Assembly: GCA_023374025.1 (NCBI GenBank)
Contig: SIJG01000047.1
Coordinates: forward strand, 353,239-417,238
DNA from: Heterodera schachtii
Taxonomy: Eukaryota; Nematoda; Chromadorea; Rhabditida; Heteroderidae
DNA length: 64,000 bases
Direction: 5' to 3'
Positions 12,340-24,048 of the stretch are shown here, piece after piece. The stretch's first letter is position 1; every line of letters begins with the position of its first letter. Below the pieces are notes generated by a model. That model saw nothing but the letters and a program-made list of their open reading frames with translations. It did no database searches and was not told the origin of the DNA. The translations under genes and the position numbers were made by a program.

Positions 12340-13200
12340 AGTTGTGTTTTTTGACAAATGCGGCTTTTAGGATATTTTTAGACCGGGTGGGCCCGGGAAT
12401 GCCGGGTTGGGTAACGGTTTGGGTTTTCAAAAATTTTACGGCGAGCTATTTAAAAAAACCTGGGGATGGAAAAGGACCGGCGATACCGATGGACACCGCA
12501 GGTGGAATTTTTGAGTTTTTTAAGTATGTTAAACACATATTTATCCATGTTTAGCAGTTTTTAATAACCACAGTCATCGCATGTGTGCTCCTTCGGGTGC
12601 GTATTTCGGCCCACAAAAGGGAATTTAATGTTTTAGGCACCGGACGGTTCAGTCCCGAAGGTCTTGGCGAATTCAATCCCGGGTTTGTAAATCTTGACAG
12701 TGGTTTCAATCCGGTCAATATTCCTCAGTTTTACATAGTTAATTAATGGATACATGTGGACCAGGGATGTGACGGAATTCCGATTTCCGACTTCCGAAAA
12801 AATTTTGGGCGTCGGAATTCCGACTTCCGATTTCTGAAATTTTTGATAAAAAGTCGGAAATTTTCGGTAATTTCTTTTTGAATTTTTTTTCAAAAATTTT
12901 GCAATTCTTTGAACAATTTCTGTTAATAAATTGCTGAAACTTTCAAAAATTTCCCGGCGGCGCCTATCGGCACCGCCGGATCTCCTCCGCCCATGTTTCC
13001 ACAAAATTTTTGAAAAAACGCGCCGCAAAAAAGGTGTAATATTCACTTTCCAAAAAAATCTAAAACAATGTAAAATGGACATGAAAAAATTTAATACCTT
13101 CTCCCAAATAAACAAAAATACATAAGAATCGACTTAAAAATTTTCAAAAAATACAACCTTAAGAAATTGAAAATTTCTTTCAAAATTTTTTTTCATTGAC
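12340..13200. mobile_element. Degenerate MITE material with hairpin core
   Basis: No gene is seen. A hAT-like left end, CAGGGATGTGACGGAATTCC with repeated GGAATTCCGACTTCCGA words, begins near 12768. An intact hairpin core lies at 12954-12979 and a decayed one near 12478. A right end and a target duplication were not found, so limits are approximate and more than one element may be involved. Confidence 0.45.
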
Positions 13201-13604
13201 AAAATTTTTGATTTAAAAATAGTTTTTGCTAAGAAAATATTTGTCAGTGCGAAAAGAAAAATTGAGAAAATGGGCGCGCCATGTCGTGCGAGTTTATTTA
13301 AGAGATAATTAAAATTTATAAAATGAATGCGCCAAAAATTACTGCCAAAAATTAGTCAAATTTTCAATTATTTGGTGCCCCTATCAGGGTTGCCGCCCGA
13401 ATCCCGAAACCCGAATCCCGAAATCCGACATTTTCTCCCGAATCACAACCCGATGATATGTGTCGCGTTTCGAGACAAAATAAGCACTGGTAAGAAAGGG
13501 GTCTGGGTGAAAATTAGGTAGATAAGGAAATTGGTGGAGGAGAAATTTTTGAGAAAAAAATTAAATAATTTATTTCTTTTAAAGCATTACTTTATATTTT
13601 TGTG
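13201..13604. repeat. Decayed third copy of the Jupiter-like flank
   Basis: The string GGGCGCGCCATGTCGTGCG near 13270 matches 9045-9063, but the following exons are gone. After it comes a patch of repeated CCCGAATCCCGAAA words (13390-13450), the mark of another MITE edge. No coding exon is seen. Confidence 0.4.
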
Positions 13605-13745
13605 TGGTCTAGTGGCTATACCTTCTGCCTTACATTATTTGTCTCTTGGGTTCAATTCCCCACCGGGATAGAATATTTTTTATATTTTCTTTACATTATT
13701 TCAATTGAAATTTAATTAATAAAAAATATTTCAACTTAAAAATTA
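13605..13745 (+). repeat. tRNA-derived SINE, copy 1
   Basis: The head contains TGGTCTAGTGG, matching a tRNA A box, and 43 bp later GGGTTCAATTCCCC, matching a B box. There is no credible anticodon stem or acceptor stem, so it is not a tRNA gene. The same head and the same A+T-rich body (TATATTTTCTTTACATTATT) occur at 26462-26620. Two copies sharing a tRNA head and a non-tRNA body fit a SINE family. Confidence 0.6.
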
Positions 13746-14974
13746 TTATTTTTTCTTTTTTAAACAGTCTAAAACTGCAAATTTAACCAAAGATTTGGTT
13801 GTTATTTTTTTTTGACAAAATCTGTTAACAAATCGTATTATAAAATTAATTACATCGGTGCTGGGCCATCTCGTAAAATCCGCCATTTTAACTTTTTCGA
13901 CAAAATATGACATAATTTTGCTTCAAAGCAACCAAATTTTAGTTTATAAACCCATGTAATTCGGCATTAGCAGAGATTGTCGAATATTTTATGCTGTTTT
14001 CTCAAAATTAAATAATTATTGCCTAGAGGACCTTTTCGCAGATAGCTAAACAACAGCTTCTAAATATCAGAACTTTTGATATTATATTATTGTGTATGCA
14101 TGCTATATTATTGACAATATTATACATTTGCTAAAATAATATCCAAATATAATCATTAATTTTAATAAAAGTAGCACCAGTAAATGATTGATTATACAAT
14201 TATATAATTCATTGTTTCATTGTTGTATAAAATTAAAAAGGCTGACATCACAGTGAAGCATCAGTAAATGCTTGATTAGTTGTATAAAATTAAAAAGGCT
14301 GACATCACAGTGAAGCATCAGTAAATGATTGATTATACAATTAATATAATTTATTGTTGTATAAAATTAAAAAAGATATAACATACATTGCTCCATCAGT
14401 AAATGATTGATTATACAATTATATAATTCATTGTTGTATAAAATTAAAAAAGACATGACATCACAATGAAGAATCAGTAAATGATTATTATACAATTTGA
14501 GAATTCATTATTGTATAAAATTAAAAAGGTTGATATCACAGTGAAGCATCAGTAAATGATTGATTATACAATTAATATAATTCATTGTTGTATAAAATTA
14601 AAAAAGATATAACATACATTGCTGCATCAGTAAATGATTATTATACAATTAGAGAATTCATTGTTGTATAAAATTAAAAAGGTATGACATCACAACTGGT
14701 TTTAATAGATATTGTCTATATAAGGCGGAGCAAATGCGAATATTATCACAAATGTTTATTTGCAAAATAATTATAAAGTGAAGCAATTTCTCTATGCTTT
14801 CAATTAACAAAGATAAAAAAAATAGTAAGATTAATTGAGAAATGTGTTTTTCTCTGTCACTCTCTCTTTGTATTTAACGGTTATCTCTCGTTTGTTTGAC
14901 TCTGTGTTTATATTTTTGTATTGAAATTATAATTTAGCAATTTATTTAATTTGTGATAAATCAAAGTCACTTTA
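13746..14974 (+). promoter_or_regulatory. Upstream region of secreted gene 3 with expanded tandem repeat
   Basis: It contains the distal block (13840-14060), then a tandem repeat (14165-14700, own entry), the ATAAGGCGGAGCAAATGCG element (about 14721) and the proximal box at 14790-14900 with TTTTTCTCTGTCACTCTCTC. The start codon is at 14975. No coding exon is seen. Confidence 0.55.
14165..14700 (+). repeat. Promoter tandem repeat, about seven units of roughly 76 bp
   Basis: Each unit runs CATCAGTAAATGATTGATTA, then TACAATTATATAATTCATTG, then TTGTATAAAATTAAAAAGG, then TGACATCACAGTGAAG. The TATACAAT and ATTGTTGTATA parts form a partial palindrome. The same unit stands in one to four copies in front of other cluster genes (10500, 28490, 30040, 32250, 36130, 49735, 63720). 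Copy number is highest here. Confidence 0.8.
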
Positions 14975-16424
14975 ATGATTTCTGTGCGTCATTTCTTCAC
15001 TTTTCTCGTCATTTTGGCATTGTGCACCGAGGATGTGAACAGTGGTAAAGATAACTTATCCGTTAATGATGTAATGTGAACGCAGTGGGACATTTGCGGA
15101 CGGACATTTGCGGACGGACACTTGCGGACGGACATTTGCGGACGGACATTTGCGGACGGACATTTGCGGACAATTCGGGAAAAAATTTAAAAAAATTCGT
15201 AAAAAAATTAAAAAAAAATTCTGAAAAGATGGAATGGAGACTAGCTTAATAAAACTTTGTTTTGGGCTTTTAGGCCGTGATTAAAATAAAATTGGTCCCA
15301 AACATCGGGGAACTGTGAAATTTTTCCACCGACATTTTTAAATTTCTCTAGCCATACAGACAAAACTTGTAGGGGAATTTGCTACCAGCCCCTTCAATTT
15401 TCTTTTCCTAATTTGTTCGGGATGGAGAAGAACCCAAGATACATAAATCTTGCTCTACTGTTCATCAGCAGGAAAAGCATTTTAGGCCCCAAAAATTTTC
15501 AGAAAAGTAAATCGGAAATCCGATGCCCAAAAATGTCGAGAATCGGGTTTTAGTACAGCTGCTGTTCAGCATTTATATAATAATAGGCTGTTAATTTTGG
15601 AATTGCAAGCAAATTTTTTCGCGATTAAGCAGGTCTCAGAATTTTTTCTAAAGATCAAAATAGCACTCTCACCCGAATTTGAGTGTGTAACAGGGGACAT
15701 TCACACTTCCCCGATGTTTGGGACCAATTTACTTTAATCGCGGCCTAAAAGCCCAAAAACAAAGTTTAATTAAGTTTTAAGTCTCCATTCCATATTTTCA
15801 GAAATTTTTTAAAATTTTTTTTTGCGAATTTTTTTTATTTTTTCCCGAAATTGTCCGCAAATGTCCGTCCGCAAGTGTCCGTCCGCAAATGTCCATAAGG
15901 CAATGTTAACCATTAAAAATTCACTGTAAATTTAAATACTGACGCTTTGATTAATCGGGAATTCGCGGACCGATCCCGGTCTGCTGAAATCTAGTTGTAG
16001 GCACAAAATTCCAAATATGCTCATAAATTTGCATTAAACCCAAATAATTTACTAAAATTTTTTGCATTTTCTATTAAAAATTCTCCAAAAAATACCCAAA
16101 ATAAGTTTTAAAATTTAATGCTATTAGTCCTGAAAAATTTTTAAAAAAATCTGAAACATAGTATTAAAGCCCGTTTTTGTATTCAATTATAATTCATTAA
16201 CATTTTTAGGTAGAAATAAGACGTCACTAATCTGGCAAATTGATTTATTTGAAGAATTGGATAAACAAACGGCTGTGTGCAAAGAATGCATAAAGAATGG
16301 GATGAAAAAGTATTCATTTTCATCGAAAACATCAACATTGAAAACACACCTTTTCTCTGCAATACACAAGAATTCGAAATATGCAAAACTTTATAAACAA
16401 TTGGAAAATCAAGGTTTTTTCTGA
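14975..16424 (+). CDS. Secreted BED zinc-finger protein, gene 3
   Basis: Exons 14975-15044 and 16210-16424 (phase 1) encode 94 residues. Exon 1 is a signal peptide (MISVRHFFTFLVILAL) ending DVNS. Exon 2 starts after TTTTTAG and encodes one BED-type finger: an aromatic start (LIWQIDLFEE), CKEC, then THLFSAIH as the His pair, and a tail ending ENQGFF before TGA. BED fingers are zinc-binding DNA-binding domains first known from hAT transposases and some chromatin proteins. A signal peptide in front of one is unusual and suggests export of a DNA-binding protein. The intron carries a foldback transposon (15081-15901). The terminal cassette at 17068 lies downstream and is also phase 1, but this BED exon ends in a stop. 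Confidence 0.75.
15081..15901. mobile_element. Foldback element, GGACATTTGCGGACGG family, copy 1
   Basis: The element starts CGCAGTGGGACA and ends TCCATAAGGC. It is flanked by AATGTGAA (15073-15080) and AATTG-like AATGTTAA (15902-15909), an 8-bp duplication with one mismatch. Repeated GGACATTTGCGGACGG words lie at both ends in opposite orientation. The arms continue inward for over 200 bp (GGAATGGAGAC and GGGCTTTTAGGCC match in inverse). It lies in the first intron of secreted gene 3. A second copy is at 61625-62489. Confidence 0.85.
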
Positions 16425-17067
16425 AAAATTCACAAAAGTCTGTTTTGGGTACTGATCAAAAAAGGGTTTGGGCTGCAGAAGTTTTACCCAAAGGCCCATT
16501 TTTAGTAAGATTTTCTCAAGTTTGAGCCCACAGAAACATCTGAAATTTTGCAAAAACTGAAAAAAGTTTTAAAAAAACTGTTGCACCCAATCCTTAATTA
16601 TTCTTGCCGAAAATAATAAGAGCTTTATCTCGGAAAGGCATAAATAAAACAAAACAAACAATTTGAATGTGTGCAATTGATAGTGATGCTCGAGAGTCTC
16701 GACTTGAGAAAAATATAGGAGAGTCCTATTTTTTGATTTAAATTTTTTTAAAATTCTTTTGATTTTTTTTCTTTTAAACAATCTAATATCTTATCACAAA
16801 TTTGCTTGGTATAATGACAAAAAAAGTGAAAAGAATATCAATCTCAAAATTAAAAAAAAATAATATGAATTTTCTGTCAATTTTTTTTTTTGCGTTTTTA
16901 CGTATTTTTAATGATTTTAAAAATTTAGGGGAAAGGCTAATTTACATGTTTTTTGAATTATGAAGGTAATGTGGCTTTTATCGCTTCTTGAGTATATAAA
17001 AGGGCTGTCTTTAAATAATAAAAGAAACAATTAAGTAACTTTATAATTTCAAAAGGACTATTTGCAG

Positions 17068-17183
17068 GAAAAGCTTCATCATCAAATTCCGCCGGCGGGC
17101 CATCATCACCAGAGTTACCATCATTATCAGAAAATTTTACGGACTATAATGATACATTTGGAAATTATTATGGCAAAAGGTAA
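17068..17183 (+). CDS. Terminal cassette exon, Ser-rich with acidic/aromatic tail
   Basis: Preceded by a conserved stretch ending GGACTATTTGCAG, it reads from phase 1: GKASSSNSAGG, then SSPELPSLSENFTDYNDTFG and a short end before TAA at 17181-17183. Paralogues with the same acceptor lie at 43418, 54678 and 59165. All share the Ser/Asn start and an F(S/T)D acidic aromatic end. It can be joined in frame to any phase-1 exon of the cluster; secreted gene 3 is the nearest. Its role is unknown. Confidence 0.55.
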
Positions 17184-18375
17184 GACAGCGATCATTGAAG
17201 AGAACAATGATCGGACGGAAGCGTAAATTCGGGGGAGGGAAAGAAATGTTGGCAATTCATTGGCTCTATTCAATTTTATGTGTCCAATCAACTGATTATT
17301 TTGATCATCCTCAGTTTCTTTTAATATCAAATGAAAGTTTGTAAGTCTTCAAAATTTTTAATGTCGATTTATAAATTCCCGAGACTTTAAGCGTTGATTT
17401 AATACCAACATTGTAAGGATTGACAACAATAAGTACGAAAAGAGTTAAGGCCCAAGAAACTGAGGATGATTGATCGTTGGCATAAATTGGAATTGAGCCT
17501 TTGGATTTCTCATTTGATGTTTTTGTGACTGATTTTTCGTGATTTTGTATTTAAATAAAATTGCATTTGTTGTATTCTGTTTGGCATATAAACATTTAAA
17601 TTTATTTTTTAGTGTTTTTAGGAAAAAAATATTCAAAAATATTTTAAATTCATTTAATATTAAAAATTAAATATGCCTTTTATAGCTTCTTAAGTATATA
17701 AAAAGGTTGACTTTTTCGAGGTCACTGACCACGAACCGTCTCCAGATTGTCATGATTGGTTAAAGTTAATCTATAAAAAATTTTTGCTGCATTTTAATGT
17801 GTCTTTTGAATTTGAGAGTTAATTCGAAAAACGGAAAACGAAAAAGATTTAAATTCTGAGAACTTTTCATTCTGACAGGAATAACATTTTAGCATTTACC
17901 ATCTTTTTTTTTGCATTTGCTGCCTTTTTATTTGCTGTTTTGTATTTTTTTTTGAATCTTATATAATAAAGTTGAGTGTCTGTATGTATCTGCCTTCGTT
18001 TGAATGTGGCGTGGCGTTTTGTTATTGGTTTGCGTTAAAAAATGATTTGAAAGATGGAAATTTTTTTTTATTGTTTTGCGCTAAAAATGATTTGAAAATG
18101 AAAAGTTGTTTTGCTTTTTTTTCATTTTGGTTTTGTTTATGCTTTTGCACAAAGAACTCAAAAAGGTATACCATCAAAACAAGTTGAACAGAGTTGGAAC
18201 TTTGGGAATAAAGATAAATCTTAAAATAAGTGGAATTGTTTTTCAAAATATAACAATCATTTGAAAATTTAATTTTGGGTATTACATTTTTATGATTTTC
18301 CTATTAATAATTTACAAATGTGCACCACGGGGTCATTTCTTCAAAATTTATTATTATTAACTAATTATTAATTAT
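17184..18375 (+). other. 3' flank of the terminal exon and unassigned sequence
   Basis: 17184-17340 matches the 3' block after the other terminal exons (GATCGGACGGAAGCG, GAAATGTTGGC, GATCATCCTCAGTTTC). A second copy of the TATATAAAAAGG pre-exon block lies at 17670-17710 without an exon after it. 18140-18240 is a decayed copy of the Gln/Asn-rich exon (GAACAGAGTTGGAACTTTGG). Nothing else is recognised. Confidence 0.4.
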
Positions 18376-19011
18376 TAGGGCTCGAAATTATATGGACTAA
18401 AAACCGCAAATATGGACATAAAATATGGACTAAAAATGCCCGAAATATGGACTAAAAAGCTCAAAAATTGCCAAATATGGACTAAAAACTGACAAAATAT
18501 AAATTTTAAACTTCAAAATTCAATATTTGCTTAAACAAACTTAAAAATACACTAAATTACAAAAATTGATTTAAAGCTGAAAAATGCCAATTTTTTTAAA
18601 TCAAATTCTAGCTTCACAATTTCTAACCAAATACATCTCAAAATTTTTGTAATAATTTCATTCTGTTGTCAGCGAAAATTTTAGGTGATGAACCAAATAA
18701 CTTAAAAAATTTGCCAAAATTTCGAAAAAATTCTCTTCTTTGGAGTGTATTTTCTAAAAAATTTTAAAAAGTCAATCTTTAGTAATGTATTTTTCGCTTT
18801 TTTTTTTTGCATTTTCATGTGAAAATTTCCAAAAAATGGGCAAAATAAGGACTAAAAAGCAAAAATGGCGAAATATGGATTTATTCCCGAAAACCTCCAA
18901 AATATGCTTTTATATGGACTAAAATCTTTCACCAAATCAAAAAATTTGAACGTAGAAATGCTAATTTTGAGCCCCTTTCTTCATAGCATAAGCACAAAAA
19001 AACGAGCTCTA
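18376..19011. mobile_element. MITE, ATATGGACTAAAA family, full copy
   Basis: It begins TAGGGCTCGAAATTATATGG and ends CGAGCTCTA. The left flank TTAATTAT (18368-18375) is matched on the right by TTAAT plus TAG, split by the later insertion at 19017. The paralogous site at 7803 shows TTAATTAT intact. Internal ATATGGACTAAAA words are arranged as inverted subterminal arrays. Confidence 0.75.
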
Positions 19012-19016
19012 TTAAT

Positions 19017-19655
19017 CAGAGACCGAGCCGGACCGGATCCGGTACCGGATTTTCCTGGATCAGGAATCCGGTCCGGCAATTTTTTGGAAAAATAGGGATT
19101 GACCGGATTACATAGATTGACCGGATTATGAGAGACCGGATCCCGAATCCGGTTGTTTTTGAAAATGCCAATCCGGTCCGGTCCGGCGAATTCATGACCG
19201 GATCCGGTCCTGCTCTGTCTCAACCCAAAATCCTTCACTTTTGTTCATTTTTCTTTGAAAAATATCTCTTTGGCATAATGTCTTTAACTTTAAATGGTCA
19301 AATTTTCAAATTTTTCCCCCGGCGGAGCCTATCGCCACCGCCGGGGGGCCTCCAAAATTTTTTTTCTTTTTAAAAAATTGGCCCAAAAAAGCAAAAAATG
19401 GTCATTTTTGGTGAAAATCTGTTAACAAATTGCATCAAATTTTCAAAAAATTTTCCCGGCGGCGCCTATCGGCACCGCCGGCCCCATTACCAAAGTTTCT
19501 TTTTGTGATAAGGGCGCCGCAAAAAAACATTATTTTCCATTAAACATAGGTTTTCAAAAATAAAAAACTTTAAATTTTTTTAAAATTTTTCTTGAAATTT
19601 TATTTTTAAATACCAGTCCGGTCCGGTCCGGCAGATTTGGAAATCTCGGTCTCTA
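19017..19655. mobile_element. hAT-type MITE, TCCGGTCCGG family
   Basis: The ends CAGAGACCGAG and CTCGGTCTCTA are flanked by a perfect 8-bp duplication CTATTAAT (19009-19016 and 19656-19663). TCCGGTCCGG and GACCGGAT words fill the ends. Two hairpin cores lie at 19319-19344 and 19456-19481. It inserted into the junction of the preceding MITE with its flank. The empty site is preserved in the paralogous block near 7800, which dates this insertion after the block duplication. Confidence 0.9.
19456..19481. repeat. GATA-loop hairpin core (reference copy)
   Basis: In the opposite orientation this reads CCGGCGGTGCC, loop GATA, GGCGCCGCCGG: an 11-bp stem with one T-G wobble. Good copies are at 1271, 1787, 12954, 19319, 19827, 29274, 47270, 51371 and 52132. 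Decayed ones are at 6658, 12478, 46648, 51503 and 56605. The flanking consensus (AAAATTTTGAAAATTT, then TTGTTAACAGATTT, then CCAAAAATGACCAAATTTTG) travels with it through elements whose ends are unrelated. Confidence 0.85.
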
Positions 19656-19789
19656 CTATTAATTAGGATTAAGGTGGAAATCAGCAAGACGAAGTGTTGG
19701 ATATTGAGCCAATAAAACACCTTTTATCCATCCGCCGATAGCCAACGCTTTGCCCAAGGCCGTTCTTCAAAAGAATCTAAAGGAAAAGG

Positions 19790-20093
19790 TTGTTAACAAA
19801 TCGTATTAAAAATCACAAAATTTTTCGCGGCGGCGCCTATCGGCACCGCCGGCCCCCATTGTTCTCCAAAAGTTTTTTGGAAAAAGCGCCGCAAAAAAAT
19901 CAACTTCGGTTTTTCATGCTTAGAATTTCACAAAATGCTTACCTATTTCTAATCAAAAAATTGCTCAAATTGATCAGGGACAATCAGAAATATAACATTT
20001 GATAAATTTTGTAAAAATGAGGCTTTTTGACCCAAAATGAGGCTTTTTTGCCTGCCAAATGAGGCTTTTGAAATTTTTCATCTGGGAGCCCTG
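19790..20093. mobile_element. MITE, AAGCCTCATTTTGGG family, left end missing
   Basis: The right end GGGAGCCCTG with AATGAGGCTTTTTGACCC words matches, in inverse, the element end at 45903 (CAGGGTTGCCAGATTAAAAT). A hairpin core lies at 19827-19852. The left side breaks into the repeated 3' flank block after GGAAAAGG and shows no matching end. Confidence 0.55.
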
Positions 20094-20143
20094 CTGGTTT
20101 ATATGCATGATTTTTATACCCATTTTAGGGCTAGCGTAATAAG

Positions 20144-20735
20144 CAGGGCTGCCAAAAGTATGCAAATGCATATTTTTTCCTGGCTTCTCCATGCTCTAAA
20201 TAGTACGAAAAACACTTTCTTTTTTGTGTTTGCGTATAAAAATCTGGACTTTTATTTGCATATTTTTGCATATTTCGAGATTTTTGTGCATATTTGCATA
20301 TTTTGGCTTTTTCTGCATATTTTTTGCATATTTTGCCATTTTTTGTGCATATTTTCCGGTTTTTTTGCATATTTTGCCATTTTTCTCCAAATATTTTCCG
20401 GTTTTTTTGGATACCTTGCCATTTTTCGTCAAATATTTTCCGTTTTGAATATCTCATAAGAAAATTTTGGCAGACAATAGGATGAACTTTAGTGCCGAAA
20501 ATCTTGAGAAATTATTGATTTTCAATTGCAAAAAAAAACCGATAAAATTTATGAGGAAAAATCACCCCTAATTTTCAAGTTTTTTGTGCATATTTGGTGC
20601 ATATTTTGCGATTTTGTGCATATTTGGTGCATATTTGCGATTTTTGTGCATATTTGGTGCATATTCACTACTTTATTTGCATATTTATGCGCATATTTTG
20701 CCTACTTTTCGTGCATATTTTTGGCAGCCCTGCTG
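20144..20735. mobile_element. hAT-type MITE, GCATATTTGCATATTTT family
   Basis: It begins CAGGGCTGCCAAAAG and ends TTTTTGGCAGCCCTG plus CTG, flanked by a perfect 8-bp duplication GTAATAAG (20136-20143 and 20736-20743). The inside is a run of GCATATTT words in both orientations. The overlapping open frames rich in Phe, Tyr and Ile on both strands are by-products of this repeat. Confidence 0.85.
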
Positions 20736-23700
20736 GTAATAAGAAATAAGATAAATAGACAAAAAAAAACCGCAATTTTTTTTATACTCATTAATTCTGC
20801 ATTTATAGTTTGTTTTAAGATTAATGAACGATATTTTTGGTAAAATCGCTGTCCAAATTAGTTAATAAATTCCTTTAATTTTTCGTATCATGCAAATGGG
20901 AGAATCAAAGAAACAGAGCAATTGTCCCTTTTAAATTTGAAGACTAAACAATGTGTTCTTATTCGGACAATCATTTATGCTCATATGGGTTAGCAGTGTT
21001 TTATTAATTAATTCATCAATTAACAATATCTGAAATCACAAATTCCCTTATTAATTTATCGCAATTTTGGTTAATCAGATTTTTAAAATCCTTTTTTATC
21101 TTCGTTATCGAATTTCAAAGCTAATATTGTTTGTCAATTCACTAAATTTCTTTTAAATTAACATTTAATGTGTATTGATAAATCTTATACATTTACAATT
21201 TATTATGAACTTTTGGCGTATAAAATTAATAATTCTGAAGTGTATATATGATTTTTTAAGTAACTAAAGAAAATTGAAATATAAATTATTCATTGAAATT
21301 CACTTATAAAATTTTTATAATTCATTAATGTTTATTTCCTGCTGTTATTATGTCCCCTAAGGGGAAGTTCTTATCAGCAAAAGGTCAACTTTGTTTGTTC
21401 TCATTTTTTCGCCCGAATTAACGTTCGGAAAATGTTGGGTTTTTCTTCCAGTTTTGGAACAGGGATTTTGGCTCTCTTCGGAGCGAATGCTGCCATTGAT
21501 GGAACATTTAAGGTAATAATGACAGATTTTCCCACACGATTCGAGAATCTTATCTAAGAAATTTGTTGTATTATTGACTACATTACAGCAGGAGATATTT
21601 GTATAGAAAAGTGAAAGCGATAAATTTTTTGGCAAAAAAATCATACAAGTCTTATTTTTTATTACTTAATTCAATTATAAATTTTGTATATGCAAATTGT
21701 ATATTAATATTAATTCATGTCTACAATAAATCATGTAGAAAATTAATAATTAAAAAGCACTGTTGAAAACACCTGGTACGCCATTTTTATGAACAAAAAA
21801 TACGAAGTAGGCACCTAAAAAGGCACAAAAAATACTTCGGCTGGATCTTAAATCAAATGACTTTTTTTTGCTGACTCTAAATGGCATTAAAATGAGTTAA
21901 AAAGTGTTCTAAACTTTGTTTGAAGCTTCTAACATGCTTTTTTGTGACTTTTTTTTGACTTTTTTAATACTTTTTGGGATTTTTCTGACTTATTGTATTT
22001 TTTGACTTTTTTCATTATTTTTTTTTTTTTACTTTTTAAGACAAAATTTGACTTTTAATGAGAAAAATTCCGAAAAATACAAAGAAAATTCCGAAAAATT
22101 TCGACGGTCAAGACCTGGATGAAATTTTTTGTAATTGTTGGAAGAATCACTTTTTTATTCCTATTTTAGGTATTTATTTATAAAATTAAGGCCTAAAAAT
22201 CCGATCTCTATTTATAAATGATATTTTATAAATCGTAAAATGATGGATTTTTTTCCCGCCCGTCAAATTTTTTTTTTGTTGCATTTTTGGCACTCTGCCA
22301 TTTGCTTGCCATTTCTTTAAATTTTTTTATAAAATATTGTTTAATTTCATGAAAATAAATATTTTTAGTAACATGCCAAAAAAAACAACAAGAAATTTGG
22401 TCTTTGAATTGGTTGAGCTTTGATTGTACATTCCAAAACTACTGTGATTTCCATGCCGTAATTTGATGATGATTAGGGCTGGGATTTTTATGTTTTAACA
22501 TATTTTTTGCGGCTTACTTATGGCGAGAGAAGCCCAAAAATAGCATTTTCTCCGAGAATTTTCGATTTAGAGCGACTTATAAAAACATAAAAACACAAAT
22601 TTTGGCGTTTAGGCACATAAAAAAATTTCGCACATATTTTGGGCTTTGGCACATATTTTGGCATTTTTGAAAAAAAAAATGTGAGAAAACGCAAAAAATC
22701 GAAAAATACACCCCCCTTAAAATCAAATTTTGCCATTTCTTATAGCATTTTCAAAATTTTCTTTATTTATTTCGTGTGCCGAAAATTGAATGTAAGTATT
22801 TGATTTGCCATTGTGCGGGCGAAAAAGATAAATAATGAGATTTTTGAGGATTTTTTGTGCATAAACACACTTGATTTTTCCAATTTTGAGCATGCGATGC
22901 AAAATCGATTAAAAATTGAAATTTTAGTGGCAAAAAAGTATGACCGACCCCAAGCCTAGAATAATTAAAGAATGCCTAGAATAATTAAAGAATTAATTAT
23001 ATTGCATACGTTGCTCAAATGGAAGGTTTTTGTAAATCAATTAATAGAAATTATCTATTTGAGGTTTTTGGAAAATAATTCTCAAAATGTCCTTCAATTT
23101 GCATTCCAATTCATTGCTTTTTACCTGCTGCTGGCATGGATTGGTCACTGTTAAACTGTTGTTGCGAAGTGTAATCTGAGATTATACAGAATAATAATTC
23201 ATTGCTTTTAAAGGCATTTCGTAGTCATCTACTAACAATTAATAAATAAATTAAAATTCAAATCTTTAATGACTTTTAAAATAAACTTTTCAAGGTAAAT
23301 AATAAAACAAAGCATTTTTGCGATGCAAAATCGATTAAAAAATTGATTAAAATTTAGCATAAAAAGTATGACCGACACTAAAGCTAGAAAAAATTAATTA
23401 ATTAATTATATTGCATATGATTGTCAAAATGGAAGATTTTTGTAAATAATTATAAATTATCTTATTCGATTAATTCAACTGATTTAAAAAATTTTGTGTT
23501 GAGAAATTTGTTAAAAAATTTATTGAAGCTTTTTAAAGGCATAATTCACATTAATAATTGAAAACCATGGATTGGGCTGGCCAGGTCAGGAAAGAGAATT
23601 TCATTTGTTTAAATTTTGAAAAGTGATGAAAACATGGAAATTTTCGGTCACACTCTGAATTTTTGCCACTATTTTGCTATCCCCCCACCCCGAGTTTAGG

Positions 23701-24048
23701 CCTCTATTTTGGGATTTTTCGACCTAAAAAATCTTGCAAAGATTTTATTTAAGTCATATTAGTTTTTACCAGTTTCTATTGGATAATTTCCGTAACTGAA
23801 AATACATTTACGCCGGCCCCATTCAATAAATATTAATGGAAAAAATCGTTACGAAGAAAAAAAAAGTCATTTTCGGTTTTTATTACCCGGAGAATTGGGC
23901 AAAAAGGGTACTTTAAAAACGAAAGATTTGTAAAAGCGTAAAACATTAATCAATTCTAATTATTGACTCTTTTTGCAGGATTTGCTCCTTCATTTTCTGT
24001 TTAAAAATTCTTTAAACTTACCTTTATAACATTTGTGATTAAGCATTG
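20736..24048. other. Long stretch without a convincing gene
   Basis: Seen here: a possible MULE-like fragment (own entry); a patch of CACATATTTTGG words at 22475-22740 that looks like another MITE; and a local duplication in which 22855-23060 is repeated at about 23320-23470 (shared ATTATATTGCATA, ATGGAAG, TTTTTGTAAAT). The rest is A+T-rich with no exon signal that I can support. Confidence 0.4.
21363..21557 (+). pseudogene. Possible transposase fragment (MULE-like, weak)
   Basis: A plus-strand frame with unusually balanced codons reads through SSFGTGILALFGANAAIDGT, then FKVIMTDF, then a stop at 21555-21557. The AAIDGTFK segment resembles the DGTFK motif around the first catalytic Asp of MULE transposases. 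No other motif or element ends are seen, so this could be chance. Confidence 0.2.

Noticed and set aside
13605..13680. A functional tRNA gene
   Set aside because: A and B boxes are present but acceptor and anticodon stems do not pair, and a diverged copy shares the non-tRNA body, so a SINE is the better call.
15081..15180. Regular repeats of about 16 bp suggesting a CRISPR array
   Set aside because: The words are contiguous, inverted at the far end, and bounded by an 8-bp target duplication; this is a eukaryotic foldback element.
20131..20485. Phe/Ile/Cys-rich and Lys/Tyr-rich frames on both strands, looking like membrane proteins
   Set aside because: They coincide with GCATATTT arrays of the MITE 20144-20735 and are complementary readings of the same repeat.
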